From positions 186,001 to 250,000 of the forward strand of contig NCAT01000002.1 in the NCBI GenBank assembly GCA_002255575.1: a DNA stretch of 64,000 bases, written 5' to 3'. Numbering within the stretch: the stretch's first letter is position 1; every line of letters begins with the position of its first letter. A program made the translations under genes and the position numbers. The DNA comes from Acidocella sp. 20-57-95 (GTDB lineage Bacteria > Pseudomonadota > Alphaproteobacteria > Acetobacterales > Acetobacteraceae). Of the stretch, positions 53,023-63,215 are shown piece by piece. The notes beneath the pieces were generated by a model. That model worked only from the letters and a program-made list of their open reading frames with translations, was not told the origin of the DNA and did not search any database.

Positions 53023-53985
53023 CTAATCTGTTGCTGGTAAATCCGCGACTATAATCCCTGGCCTCGGGTCTGGCTTGGTCGCGAGATAGATCCCCAATGC
53101 AATTGGTATAATGCCCAACAGATCATGGGTTTGGATTGGTTCGTGCAAAATCGCGAACGACATCACCAATCCCAAAGGTGGCATCAAAAAATGCAAAGCA
53201 CTGGCCGATGAGGCCGTGCCGCGTGAGAGCAGAAAAAACCAAAGCAAAAACGCGCCGATTGAGACAACGAAAATCTGCCAGAACAAGGCCAAATAAAATA
53301 GCGGCACGAATTGCAGGTGGCTGGGCTGTTCAAAGATCAAACCGGCTATGCCCAGCACCAACCCCGCACCCAATTGCTGAAACCCAACCGCCACTGGTAG
53401 CCGCACATCCGGGGCAAATTTTTTATAAGCCAACGTACCAATAATGAGTGCGCTGAGGGATATGAACTGCATGATCACACCAAACGGCCGCTCATGGCCC
53501 GAGAGCACGCCATGACGAACGATATATATAGCGCCTGCCAGCCCGAGGCCGAGCCCAAGCAATTTGCGCCAATGTAGCCGCTCACCCAGCAAGGGCGCTG
53601 CCAAAGTCGCCACCACGATAGGGTTCAAACTGGCAATAATGGTGGCAAACCCGGCGCTTACGCCGCCCAGACCCAACCATGATAGCCCGACATAACAACC
53701 TTGATTAATCACACCCAGCAGCATCAGCAGATGCCAGGGCACGCTTTGGCGAGTCCAGCCCGTCGCCAGCGCAAAAGCCAGCAGTAAAATAGCGGCCGCC
53801 AGAAATCTCATGCCGAGAAACAATAACGGCGGCTCCAGCGAGACAGCGATTTTAGCAAACGGAAACGACGAACTCCATGCGAGGCAGAACAATAATACCA
53901 GCAGCAGATAGACCGGGCGAGATAATGTCGACATAAGACTTAGATTGACCTGCCGGCCTCGCCGCAGAAACAGCCTTTTAGGCAT
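53023..53985 (-). CDS. EamA/DMT-family transporter (10 membrane segments)
   Basis: The protein is about 320 residues with two EamA repeats: LAWSSSFPFAKIAVSLEPPL and GVSAGFATIIASLNPIVVATLAAPLLGERL in the first, and FLLSRGTASSASALHFLMPPLG with HEPIQTHDLLGIIPIALGIYLA in the second. Such proteins export metabolites such as amino acids or sugars. The start is uncertain: the ATG at 53985 follows GGGAG closely, while the ATG at 53934 better fits the usual short N-terminus. It stands alone. Confidence 0.88.
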   Translation of the reverse strand: MPKRLFLRRGRQVNLSLMSTLSRPVYLLLVLLFCLAWSSSFPFAKIAVSLEPPLLFLGMRFLAAAILLLAFALATGWTRQSVPWHLLMLLGVINQGCYVGLSWLGLGGVSAGFATIIASLNPIVVATLAAPLLGERLHWRKLLGLGLGLAGAIYIVRHGVLSGHERPFGVIMQFISLSALIIGTLAYKKFAPDVRLPVAVGFQQLGAGLVLGIAGLIFEQPSHLQFVPLFYLALFWQIFVVSIGAFLLWFFLLSRGTASSASALHFLMPPLGLVMSFAILHEPIQTHDLLGIIPIALGIYLATKPDPRPGIIVADLPATD

Positions 53986-54353
53986 GGCTCCCATTATAAA
54001 TGTAGGCGTCAACTAATAATCGCGCGAACTTGTATTCGGAGCGCTCCGTTAGAGCCCCATGCCGTCGCTTCGATATTCCGGCCAGAGAACCTCACAGCCG
54101 TGCTGCAGACGGCTCCGGAGCATCGTCTCATGCCGGTACTCCCCCCACACGCCGCGCTCCCAATTCCCCGCCGTGAAAGTTAAATGGCCAACGTCAAGAT
54201 CGCGGATGTCAGTACAACAGAAAGATCAGCTTCCATGCACGGGGAAATTGCACCGCGCCGCAAACGAGAGCGTCTATCAAGGTCTTACCGGGGGGGGCGA
54301 GCGTGTTCAGCTAGCCGCAGCGGCATGGGACTGAGCGAGGTTTACTATCGAGG
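53986..54353. other. Gap between the EamA gene and the surface-protein genes
   Basis: No gene is supported here. A leftward frame (about 54054-54215) is open and contains LTFTAGNWERGVWGEYRHET, but it has no start signal and I recognise no family, so it may be a remnant. No terminator is visible after the surface-protein gene. Confidence 0.4.
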
Positions 54354-56906
54354 CTAGTTTTGGATGCCTACGATATATGACACAATTTCACTATCTCCCG
54401 CATTAAGCGTGCCGGTCAACGTCCATTTCAGCGCACCTGTCGCACCCACAACAGGCTTGGTGGTTACAGCACAGCCCGTGATACCCGGCGGCGATGAAGA
54501 CGGGCAGGCTGCGCTCACAAAGGAGGTGAATGCCGGCGTGGAATCGTTGATCACCACCGATCTTAACGGGGCAGTGCCATTATTGGTGGCCGTGATGATG
54601 TAATTTAACTGATCCCCCGGCGAGGCGCTAACCGAAGCTGCCGGGCCGGTAGAGGTGGTGATGTCGGTGACGGTTTTATGCAGCACCAGCGTGGAACCCT
54701 GACCGATGGTGGTAGTGTCATTCACCGTTGCAGTGGCACTTAAGGCAGGGCTGGCATTGGTATAAGTCATCGCCGCACTGATATTGGCGATGGTGGAAGC
54801 CCCATTGGTCACGCCCGCCGGGGTGGTCTGCTTCATGATCAGACAAAGTGTCTGGCCAGCCACCACCGGCACCGCCGCGCTGATCACAGGGTCACTTGCG
54901 GCGATGGTGCCGGAGCAAGCCGCATCTTTATACAAAGTTTGGGTCCAGCCAGGTACCGAAGGGTTGGGCGTGCCGGTAATCGAAAACAACACATTGCCTG
55001 TGGAGGCAGCAGTGTAAATCTCAGCATAATAAACGCTGCTGCCAGGTTGCGTTTCCTGGGCGCCATTTGGGGTAAGATTATTGGGGGCCACGAGGCCGAA
55101 ATTCACACCCGTATAGCTGCTGCCCGCCACCGGGGCTGCTGTGACCTTCGGACGGGCATAGGTACCACCGGTGTTGCCCGCAGACCCACCCGTGGCCAGC
55201 CAGCCGCTGGGGGTGGTGGGCTGAATCACTAAGCTTGTGCCGGAATCCGCAAATGGGATCCATAATTGATAGAACCCGCTACCATTCGTCGGTTCAGAAT
55301 CCACCAGCGTGGTGCCCGCCAGCGCTGTGACGCTATTATTGGCCAGCCCGGCCTCACCGCCATTTTGTTTACCGTCATTGGCGGTGCCGGAACCAATACC
55401 GTTATCGTTGAACACCGTGCCGGTCAGCGTGGCACCGTGATACAGCCCAAAATTCTGCGGCGGTGAGGAATAGTTGCCGGCATTAAAATAGATAATGCCA
55501 CTGCTATTTTCTGTACCCACCCAGCCGGAGGGCAGCGCCGGGGTAACATTGGTCAGCACATTATCGGCATTGAGAATCAGACAGTAATTGCCCGCTGCCA
55601 CCCCAGGAATGGAGTATGTGCCATCCACTGATGACACGGTCCCAACCGCTGTGGCGGTGGTAGCGCAAACGCCATTCGTGGCTGTGGCAAGTTTTACATA
55701 TAAATTCGCAACACCCGTACCAGTCTCACCAGCATCCAGGTTACTATTATGGTTAGCGTCGCTATAAACAGTGCCGGTTATTGGCGAATAGCTGGGCGCT
55801 GCATTAGTGAACACGCAGGAAACGGAATCACCATATTGAAGGCTCGGTATAGTATAGGAGTGTCCGAGATAGTTCGTTGGTAGAACGGTCGAGGACCCTG
55901 CTGTGGCATTGGTGCAGGTGAGCGTGACCGCATAATTGCCAATGGTACTTGTTGAACCTGTTGCCATACTTTCAAATAAGTTGAACGGATAGCTGGCCGC
56001 GATGGTCGGAACTTCAGCCGGCGCAAAGCCCGTGAGACCTGTTCCGGTGGTGGCACCGCTGGCGATGGTGGAACCGCCTTGGGTTTTAACCGCATAAGCA
56101 AACTGGTCCTTGCTATTCAGGCGGGCCCCGGAAATCACCGATGTCACGTTGATTGAGGCATAGCGTACACCAATAACAATGCCTTGCAGGCCACCATTTG
56201 TGAATAATTGGGCGCGAAAGCTGGTTGGGTTGTTGAAGGCGCCAAAAACGTAACTGCCTTCGTTACCACCTGAGTTGCCCGTCTCCGTTACTGTGGTCGT
56301 GCCAACACCCGCCAGCGTTGGTACACCGGTATTTGGAATGGTTGCCAACAAGCTCCAGGGAGAGGCACTTGGGCTGTTGTTGGTAAAGCTTAAAGATTCC
56401 GGGTTATTGTTGGTCGATTCACCATCTGCAACAATAATTGCATAAGACGAAACGCCCGCTCCACCTGGCGGCGGAGACACAACAATATTCGTAACATTTA
56501 CCGTTACGGTTTCGTTCGTGACGCCTTTTGCCATATAGAGGACCGGCAGGCCAGGAATGCCAATAAACGCATCATTACCAAACGCGGCCCCATTATAGGT
56601 CGGCACTGCGTTTGCCTTTAACAACGTGGTCGGCAACGTTGCTGATGCCGTTGCCGAAACCTGCACATTCATCGAAATTGTTGAGAAGTCTGGCAACGTG
56701 AAACTAAAAGTTTGCCCGCTGGTTTTTTGTGCTGTTGAATCGCTATAGCCGGTAAAATCCAGCCAGCAATAGTCTTTATAGTCAGCCGGCGCGCCGGTTC
56801 CTTGGGTGGCGGCTGGCGCACAGGAATTGGCGCGCGCCACACCGCTCATGGCCAGCAAGACCATACTCATTACCAGCAGCCATCTACACCAGCGCCGCAT
56901 GATCAT
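54354..56906 (-). CDS. Secreted SdrD/DUF11-domain surface protein, partner of the barrel fusion
   Basis: This 850-residue protein has a signal peptide (about 1-26, ending ARA). A beta-rich N-terminal region (about 30-370) is followed by two SdrD B-like domains (about 375-470 with TGTVYSDANHNSNLDAGETG, and 490-600 with TGTVFNDNGIG and GKQNGGEAGLAN) and a C-terminal DUF11 domain (about 740-850, ASPGDQLNYIITATNNGTAPL). It is rich in Thr, Ser, Ala and Gly and nearly free of cysteine and lysine in the repeats. No anchor or barrel is seen. Its ATG overlaps the stop of the 2029-residue gene by 4 bases, so the two are made together. Confidence 0.8.
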   Translation of the reverse strand: MIMRRWCRWLLVMSMVLLAMSGVARANSCAPAATQGTGAPADYKDYCWLDFTGYSDSTAQKTSGQTFSFTLPDFSTISMNVQVSATASATLPTTLLKANAVPTYNGAAFGNDAFIGIPGLPVLYMAKGVTNETVTVNVTNIVVSPPPGGAGVSSYAIIVADGESTNNNPESLSFTNNSPSASPWSLLATIPNTGVPTLAGVGTTTVTETGNSGGNEGSYVFGAFNNPTSFRAQLFTNGGLQGIVIGVRYASINVTSVISGARLNSKDQFAYAVKTQGGSTIASGATTGTGLTGFAPAEVPTIAASYPFNLFESMATGSTSTIGNYAVTLTCTNATAGSSTVLPTNYLGHSYTIPSLQYGDSVSCVFTNAAPSYSPITGTVYSDANHNSNLDAGETGTGVANLYVKLATATNGVCATTATAVGTVSSVDGTYSIPGVAAGNYCLILNADNVLTNVTPALPSGWVGTENSSGIIYFNAGNYSSPPQNFGLYHGATLTGTVFNDNGIGSGTANDGKQNGGEAGLANNSVTALAGTTLVDSEPTNGSGFYQLWIPFADSGTSLVIQPTTPSGWLATGGSAGNTGGTYARPKVTAAPVAGSSYTGVNFGLVAPNNLTPNGAQETQPGSSVYYAEIYTAASTGNVLFSITGTPNPSVPGWTQTLYKDAACSGTIAASDPVISAAVPVVAGQTLCLIMKQTTPAGVTNGASTIANISAAMTYTNASPALSATATVNDTTTIGQGSTLVLHKTVTDITTSTGPAASVSASPGDQLNYIITATNNGTAPLRSVVINDSTPAFTSFVSAACPSSSPPGITGCAVTTKPVVGATGALKWTLTGTLNAGDSEIVSYIVGIQN

Positions 56907-59900
56907 GGCCCACCATCAAAAAGATCTTGGTCAAACTTAAAGCGCATTCTGAAATAAACGCCCTTTAAAGTATATTGCGACCCGGCGAGATCAGGGTTGT
57001 TGAAGCCTTCAAAATCATAGCCGAGTGAGAGCCAAATATCGCGCCAGACCAGATAGCCAACCTCTACGCCCAAGGCTGTTTGGGTTTGGCCGTTACCCCA
57101 CATCTCGAAACCCTGCGCACCAACATCCCAGCGCGGCGAAATGTCAGCGATGCCGCGCAGGCCGGCCATTTGCAAAAACGAGTCCCCCGGAATGCCGTTA
57201 TTACCATCATGTGCCTTGTCAAACGCATAGCGCGCATCAATCCACAACCAGGTTGTCGGTTGATAATTGATGTTGGTGGCACCCACTAACGAGCTCTGGT
57301 TTAGACTCAAACCTGGTCCGAGGGTGGAATCATTTTCATTTTTATATTCCAGCCGGCTCAGTAAATTCCACACATCAGTATTGACGGGTCGGTAAGCAAA
57401 GCCAGTTTGCAATATGATCAACCGGCGCGATCCGGTGGCCGGGCTCACATCCTGCTGGGTATTATAAATACCGCGGTCCAATATGGTGAAAGATGGCGTG
57501 AGCTTTGCCGCCATGGCCGCCGTAAACAACAGGCTCTTGGTGGTTTGCGACGTTTGCCATTGCCCATCAGCCGAGGCTTTGAAATTATCAGACCCCGTAT
57601 ATCCGCCGCCTAAATCGACTGCGGTCGAAGCGTCGGTCACCGGCCCATAAATTGGTTTAATTTTTTGGAAACCTGCGGAAATGCCAAACCCATTGCCGAT
57701 ATGCCATAAATGCCGCAAGCCAGTGGCGTTTTCGGCATCGCGCCCGGCCAGCGCATCGCCCATGCGATACTCGTTGAATAATTGCGTATCAGGTGTCAGT
57801 TCCGTACTGACCCCGGCCACGGCTGTGTAGCGGGCAATCGCCGGATCAAGCGTATAAGGCCCGTTCAGCGTGTTCATAAAATCGTAGCGGAAATACGCCT
57901 TGGTGGTTTGGTTGATATCATAGGTTCCACCCACCCCAAGCTCACGCCCGCCACCGCTGACAGCTTGTTCGGCCAACCCGAAAACTGAGGCTTTCGGCAC
58001 GTATGGTACCGGCACAGTGACCTTTAAGCGCACGCTTGTATAACCCACCAGTGGCGAGGTAACCGCCGGGCCAAGGCTCGGTAAAATTGACCGGATTGGC
58101 GAAATATAACCCGTGCTCGCCGGTGTGGCGAGTGCCGCAGCTTCATTGGTGGCGCTATGGCGAACGGCTATTTCCGCCACGATATTATCGGGCAGATCAT
58201 GGACCAGCGCGAGGCTCTCGCCTTCTTGTTTCGCACCGGTTACGGAATCGCTGGTCTTTAAGGCCTCTGCGACAATGCGGTTATTTTGGTTCAGCGCATA
58301 GCTCGCCTTCAACCCATACTCAGACTCGCCTTCGGACTGAATGCTGCTCTGATTGTAAAATCCAGAATCCGTGTGAGTCCCCCAGGCATGGAAATCGAAC
58401 ACATTACCCTGGTGACGTATATCAAAACGCTCACCTAAACCTTGGCCGTAAAGCGTGGAGGTTGTGTGAGCCAGTTCTGCCACCGCCACAGTGCTATCTG
58501 GCAAGTTGAACGTACCATTTACACCTGTAATGGTCTGGCGGTTCAGCGGGTCGTTATCCTCGGTGGCATTGGCGCCAACGGTGACATAGCTGCCAACTTT
58601 TACATTCGCGGCCACCCCCGCCACTGTATGCTTTGGCCCACCAGTTACGATGGAGTAGCTAACCCGGATATAAATTGGGTCAAGGTTGGAATCCACACTC
58701 GGTACAGGCTGGTTCAACAACAGCAAGCCGGTATAGGGTTCGATCGTGTAATCGGTATATTGCGCCAGCGGTTTATCATTCACGATCACCGAACGCTGGT
58801 TACGGTCGTAGGTGATCACATCAACCTGCGCGCTGTTCACCACGCCATTAATATTCAACTGGAACGGTCCCGACGTTCCATTTGCCGGGAATTGCTGAAC
58901 AACCTGGGTGGAGTTGGTACTGCTGGCAAAGCCGGAGACTGTGACTGGACCTTTAGTGACCTGCCCTTTGACGCCGTTGAGCACCCGCGAGACTTGCGAT
59001 AATTGCCGCGCCGGGTCCTGGGTCTGGGTCGAATAATCACCGATCAAAACATAATCAGTGCCGTGCTGGAGCAGCACGAAAAGCCGCCCGGTCGATTGTG
59101 CCTCATAGCCGCGTGCTGAGGAATCTCCATAGACCGGATAAAATTGGTCAGGCTGAATATCCCGGAACAAAGTTGTATCGGAAGGTTTGTCGGAATCGTA
59201 GGACATCGTCAGCAATGTGGAGCCGAGAATTTTGCCCTTCAGGAAGAATGCGGTGCGGGCGCCGACATCGCCCTTACCACCGTCAAATGATTTCGAAACA
59301 CTCTCAATCTGACGGGAAAATATGTCTCCCGACTGGGCCGGCTGCAAATCCGCAGGGTTCAGATTACGCAAATTAACGACGCCACTTATCAGCCCCACTG
59401 CAATCATGGGGCGCAGATTGGGCGTAAAGGTGATGCTGGTTTTGGCCGCGACCGTCCCATCTTCCGCCACAATAACATTCGGCCCCGGCTGTACCGGCGG
59501 TAGCAGCAGAAACTTACCCACACCGTTGGTGACAATAACCTGAGTACCAGCCACATTCGGGTTCACGCTGGTGGCCTGCCATTGGCCCAACGCTGATTGT
59601 AATGTCACCACCGCCCGCCCGGGAATAGGATGGCCGCGGGAATCAAGGAGGGAAATCACCACCGGAATGGCGGTGGCACCATCGGCCACTGCGGTTTTAG
59701 GAGCATCGATATTAATTTGCGCCAATTTGCCCGGTGCAATTACGTGGATGGTGGCGCTGCCCCGGCTGTTGCCGAAACCGTCCTGCACGGTCAGGGTCAG
59801 GGTGTTCGGTCCGGGCGTGAGGTCAACACCGATATATTCCCAAGCGGAGATGCCGTTCTTGGTATCAGAGCTGCGTTTGCCCACCCGGCTGGTCGGCACG

Positions 59901-62900
59901 GCCACCCCGTTTACGCTCAACGCCAAGGTTGCGCCTATGGGACCCTGTACGCGCACATTGGTTTGGTCGGTACCCAGCACCTCACCATCATGCAGCCCAA
60001 CAAAGCCGTTTCCTGGCCGCAGGGCCAAAATCACGGTCTCGAGCGGGGCGGTCATGTCCGGGTCATCGTTTGCCACCTCCTCCTGCACGCCGCCCGGGGC
60101 GGTATGATCGAACAGGCTGGTCGTTGGCGTATAAATTGGGGTTGGTTGCCCTTGCGCAAACGGGCCGAACGAACCACCAGGGTCGCCCACAGCTCCTAAG
60201 CCGCCTGGCACCAGCCCGTTGCCCGGCATAATCGCGCCCAGCCCAGCCCCTGCGATGCTTGCCCCACCTTGGCCCGGCAACACTGAACCGATCTGCGGCC
60301 CGGCCAATGAAGCCCCCCCCAATGTACCAATCGCGGAGCCTGACCCTGGCAAGCCGATGCCGCCCGCATCCTGCGGCTGCAATAATTGCTGCTGCTGGAG
60401 CAAGCCAGTCTGCTGATACTGGCCAGAGAGTAAAATCCCCGCAGCGGCGGTTAACTCCGATGGGTTCTTCAAAGCTTTTTTACGCGCCGCGATTTGTGCC
60501 AGTAAGTCAGGCGAACACCCAACGATAGCAAAATTTACTTTTTGCATTTCGCCATTTTGCAAATCCACAAACTGGCTATTCGGGTTCAACGCGTTGCGGT
60601 TATCCAGAACCTCCATCTTTACACCGGCGGGCAAGGTGGTGGTGTCGATCTGCGCAACATGCGTCCGCGGGGTCAGCCCATAGAAGCTATATTTACCCTC
60701 GGTATCAGTGATCGCATAATCGCCATTATTGAAATAAATCCGCACACCCGGCACGCCAGGGTCGCCATCTTCCTGCGTCTTGGTCAGATGGCAATCTGCG
60801 AACACCTTGCCGATAACATAGGCTTTGTCGCTGAACACACCACCGACAATCTGCACTGTCACAGGCGAGATATTCGAGCCGATCGGACCTTGCGTATCAA
60901 CCGCAAAGGCCTGCGCGCTGTCGACCAGGGCACCTGCCGCCGCATTGGGGCCCACCAAAACCCGGTACTGCAAAACCGGCGTCGCGCCGACCGGCAATGT
61001 GCCAAGCGCAAATACCAGTTGCGCGGCGTTGCCGGTGGGATCCGTGATTCGTACGCCGTTTAACGTGGCGGTGCCACGCACATAGGTCAGCCCGGCCGGC
61101 AGGGTGATCACCATGGTGCCGCGCGTCAGGGTCTCACCTGTATTGTTATTGATCTGCACCGAATAATCAACGAAATCGCCGATCTGAACAATCGACTGAT
61201 TAGCCGTCTGGTTGATGAATAATTTACCGCCCGGCGCTGCGGTATCCAGTGGAATATCATAAACCACCGGCGCATCACCCTGCCCCGAAATGGTAAATGG
61301 CTGACCGAACGAACCCGTTGCACTGACGGTACGCCCAGCCGGCTGGCTGGTAGGCGAGGTTTTTGAGGGGAATGAATAGCCGACAGGCGGCGTGACCTGA
61401 ATTTGATAAGTGCCCGGCGCAACCAGCGGAAACGAATAAACGCCGTCACTGCCGGTGGTCACGGTACTAGGTGCCGGAGTGACACCATCATATTGGTACA
61501 CGTTGGCCGGCGCGTTGTTGGCCACGTTAATCAGATGCACCACCGATCCCGCCACTGGCTGGTCGGTACTGTAGCTATAAACGACGCCGCTAGGATCGAT
61601 GAGCAAGGTGGTGGACACTGCGCCCGAACACCCATTTCCCGCCAGCGCGATCACGGTGTCATTGGGCAGCATCTCCACAATGCCATCGCCCTTGACCACT
61701 GGCGTTGCGGCTGCGTTGGCAGTTGGCACGCTTGGCAGGATTCTAAAAACCCCTGTTCCGGCTGCAGTTTCGGTTGCTTGAAACAGCTCCACATCGCCAG
61801 TCAGCTTGCTGGTCAGCGTGATGGGAATGGTCAGAATTTGGGTCGGGTTTGTATCGCAGCCAGGTGCCGTGACCTGCACGTAAAGCGGATTACCAATGGC
61901 ATTTTCATATTCACGCTGGACAAAGCCGGGCGTGAAAAACTCAATGGCGGGCGCCACCGTCGTAATCGGCAACTGTACTTGGTTACTATAGGTAAGCTGC
62001 GTTGCGGGCGTGCTATTTACCCAATTGGCGACAGCGGTATCCACGATTGTTGCCGAAACATTGGTATTCACCCCGACATTCAAACTCAGGCTAACACTGC
62101 CACTCACCGGTAGAGAGGCAAGTCCCGCTGCCACATAATCCACCTGACCTACCGGCGAGGTGGTGTAGGAATCGGCCGGCTGACCGAGCGAATGGTACAA
62201 AATCTGGGCACCGGTCTGGGCCGAAATAAAACTGGTGCCGACCGGCACTGGCAAGGTGAGTAAAAAGAAATTGCTCGCTGCACCATTAACTGAAATCGCC
62301 ACTGGCCCGGCGGTGACGCTATAATCTGTGGCCGTGGCATTGAACGTTGCAGTCTCACCCGGCACCGCAACGGATTGCGGTGACGTCAGGCTGACCACCA
62401 CTTGCGCGGTGCCCGAAACCTGGATGACATCGCTATTGGTCTGGCTGAGCCCGCCGCCCGTTGCCGTTAGAATAACAGTCGCAGCGGCACCTTGTGACGA
62501 CTGCGAGGGCACATAGCCGGTCACCAACAAATCGACCGAGGCATTGGGGGCCAAAGTTACGCTGTTCACCGGTTGGTCGGCCGAGACGATTGTTGTGGTG
62601 CCACCTGGGTCGGTGAGAATTTGCAGAGCATCTGGCGTGTAACCAGATCCCGAATTGGGTGCCAGCGTTAATGAATAGGTAACGGTTTGCGTGCCGGTAT
62701 TCGTCAGCACATGCATAATGGCGAATTGCGCACCGCTGGCCGTTTGCACCGCCTGGCTGCTGGTAAGCGTCAGCGCGGCAACCGGTGAGACCACGCTGGT
62801 GACGGTATTCGACGTTGCAACGCCCATCCGCCCTTGATCATCAAGGTATGAGGCGTAAGCAGTATTGGTGATGAGCGTACCGTTCAAAGGTACAGTAGCC

Positions 62901-62992
62901 TGCGCCGCAGCCGTGTTCGCAAACATCATTAACGGCGCCATAAGCCCTGCCGTTGCCAGTAAAACTGGCAAGATGTTACGAAAAACTCTCAT
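56903..62992 (-). CDS. Giant surface protein: DUF11, SdrD-like and Ig-like domains fused to an outer-membrane barrel
   Basis: The protein is about 2029 residues from the ATG at 62992; a TTG at 63040 is less likely. After a signal peptide (about 1-33) come DUF11-like modules (about 40-400), a carboxypeptidase-like repeat (about 480-570, DGVYSFPLVAPGTYQIQV), a DUF11 domain (590-700, VDYSVQINNNTGETL), an SdrD B-like domain (725-810), a Gln/Gly-rich linker (840-950), an Ig-like invasin-type domain (1080-1190, ADGATAIPVVISLLDSRGHP) and about 830 residues of amphipathic strands ending YFRMRFKFDQDLF, a predicted barrel. It probably displays its passenger on the cell surface or links it to the downstream partner. 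Confidence 0.8.
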   Translation of the reverse strand: MRVFRNILPVLLATAGLMAPLMMFANTAAAQATVPLNGTLITNTAYASYLDDQGRMGVATSNTVTSVVSPVAALTLTSSQAVQTASGAQFAIMHVLTNTGTQTVTYSLTLAPNSGSGYTPDALQILTDPGGTTTIVSADQPVNSVTLAPNASVDLLVTGYVPSQSSQGAAATVILTATGGGLSQTNSDVIQVSGTAQVVVSLTSPQSVAVPGETATFNATATDYSVTAGPVAISVNGAASNFFLLTLPVPVGTSFISAQTGAQILYHSLGQPADSYTTSPVGQVDYVAAGLASLPVSGSVSLSLNVGVNTNVSATIVDTAVANWVNSTPATQLTYSNQVQLPITTVAPAIEFFTPGFVQREYENAIGNPLYVQVTAPGCDTNPTQILTIPITLTSKLTGDVELFQATETAAGTGVFRILPSVPTANAAATPVVKGDGIVEMLPNDTVIALAGNGCSGAVSTTLLIDPSGVVYSYSTDQPVAGSVVHLINVANNAPANVYQYDGVTPAPSTVTTGSDGVYSFPLVAPGTYQIQVTPPVGYSFPSKTSPTSQPAGRTVSATGSFGQPFTISGQGDAPVVYDIPLDTAAPGGKLFINQTANQSIVQIGDFVDYSVQINNNTGETLTRGTMVITLPAGLTYVRGTATLNGVRITDPTGNAAQLVFALGTLPVGATPVLQYRVLVGPNAAAGALVDSAQAFAVDTQGPIGSNISPVTVQIVGGVFSDKAYVIGKVFADCHLTKTQEDGDPGVPGVRIYFNNGDYAITDTEGKYSFYGLTPRTHVAQIDTTTLPAGVKMEVLDNRNALNPNSQFVDLQNGEMQKVNFAIVGCSPDLLAQIAARKKALKNPSELTAAAGILLSGQYQQTGLLQQQQLLQPQDAGGIGLPGSGSAIGTLGGASLAGPQIGSVLPGQGGASIAGAGLGAIMPGNGLVPGGLGAVGDPGGSFGPFAQGQPTPIYTPTTSLFDHTAPGGVQEEVANDDPDMTAPLETVILALRPGNGFVGLHDGEVLGTDQTNVRVQGPIGATLALSVNGVAVPTSRVGKRSSDTKNGISAWEYIGVDLTPGPNTLTLTVQDGFGNSRGSATIHVIAPGKLAQINIDAPKTAVADGATAIPVVISLLDSRGHPIPGRAVVTLQSALGQWQATSVNPNVAGTQVIVTNGVGKFLLLPPVQPGPNVIVAEDGTVAAKTSITFTPNLRPMIAVGLISGVVNLRNLNPADLQPAQSGDIFSRQIESVSKSFDGGKGDVGARTAFFLKGKILGSTLLTMSYDSDKPSDTTLFRDIQPDQFYPVYGDSSARGYEAQSTGRLFVLLQHGTDYVLIGDYSTQTQDPARQLSQVSRVLNGVKGQVTKGPVTVSGFASSTNSTQVVQQFPANGTSGPFQLNINGVVNSAQVDVITYDRNQRSVIVNDKPLAQYTDYTIEPYTGLLLLNQPVPSVDSNLDPIYIRVSYSIVTGGPKHTVAGVAANVKVGSYVTVGANATEDNDPLNRQTITGVNGTFNLPDSTVAVAELAHTTSTLYGQGLGERFDIRHQGNVFDFHAWGTHTDSGFYNQSSIQSEGESEYGLKASYALNQNNRIVAEALKTSDSVTGAKQEGESLALVHDLPDNIVAEIAVRHSATNEAAALATPASTGYISPIRSILPSLGPAVTSPLVGYTSVRLKVTVPVPYVPKASVFGLAEQAVSGGGRELGVGGTYDINQTTKAYFRYDFMNTLNGPYTLDPAIARYTAVAGVSTELTPDTQLFNEYRMGDALAGRDAENATGLRHLWHIGNGFGISAGFQKIKPIYGPVTDASTAVDLGGGYTGSDNFKASADGQWQTSQTTKSLLFTAAMAAKLTPSFTILDRGIYNTQQDVSPATGSRRLIILQTGFAYRPVNTDVWNLLSRLEYKNENDSTLGPGLSLNQSSLVGATNINYQPTTWLWIDARYAFDKAHDGNNGIPGDSFLQMAGLRGIADISPRWDVGAQGFEMWGNGQTQTALGVEVGYLVWRDIWLSLGYDFEGFNNPDLAGSQYTLKGVYFRMRFKFDQDLFDGGP

Positions 62993-63170
62993 CAATCCAA
63001 AAAACTTTGCTTTAGAATATTGTTGTTGGAAACAACCCAATCATGATTGCAAAAACCACAAAGCCAGCCCTCATCGCGGGTGAAGTCACGCCTCGTTAAC
63101 GCTTCGTTTTATTTGCAAAGACGATGGTAAATATTGAATCGGCGTGAGCCATTTTTGATCAACAAAGCGC

Positions 63171-63202
63171 AACGATGGTGGCTGCCTGAAGCCACCATCG
63201 TT
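63171..63202 (-). terminator. Strong stem-loop after the partial DUF11 gene
   Basis: A perfect 13-base stem (AACGATGGTGGCT / AGCCACCATCGTT) with loop GCCTGA lies 13 bases after the stop of the partial gene. The T-run is weak (CTTTGTT), but the stem is very stable. It separates that gene from the giant surface-protein gene downstream. Confidence 0.7.
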
Positions 63203-63215
63203 GTTAATGCCTTGG

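Noticed and set aside
54054..54230. Leftward open stretch near the EamA gene
   Set aside because: Although protein-like in part, it lacks a start and a family match; left as possible remnant only.
53986..54353. Insertion sequence remnant
   Set aside because: No terminal inverted repeats or transposase motif could be found.
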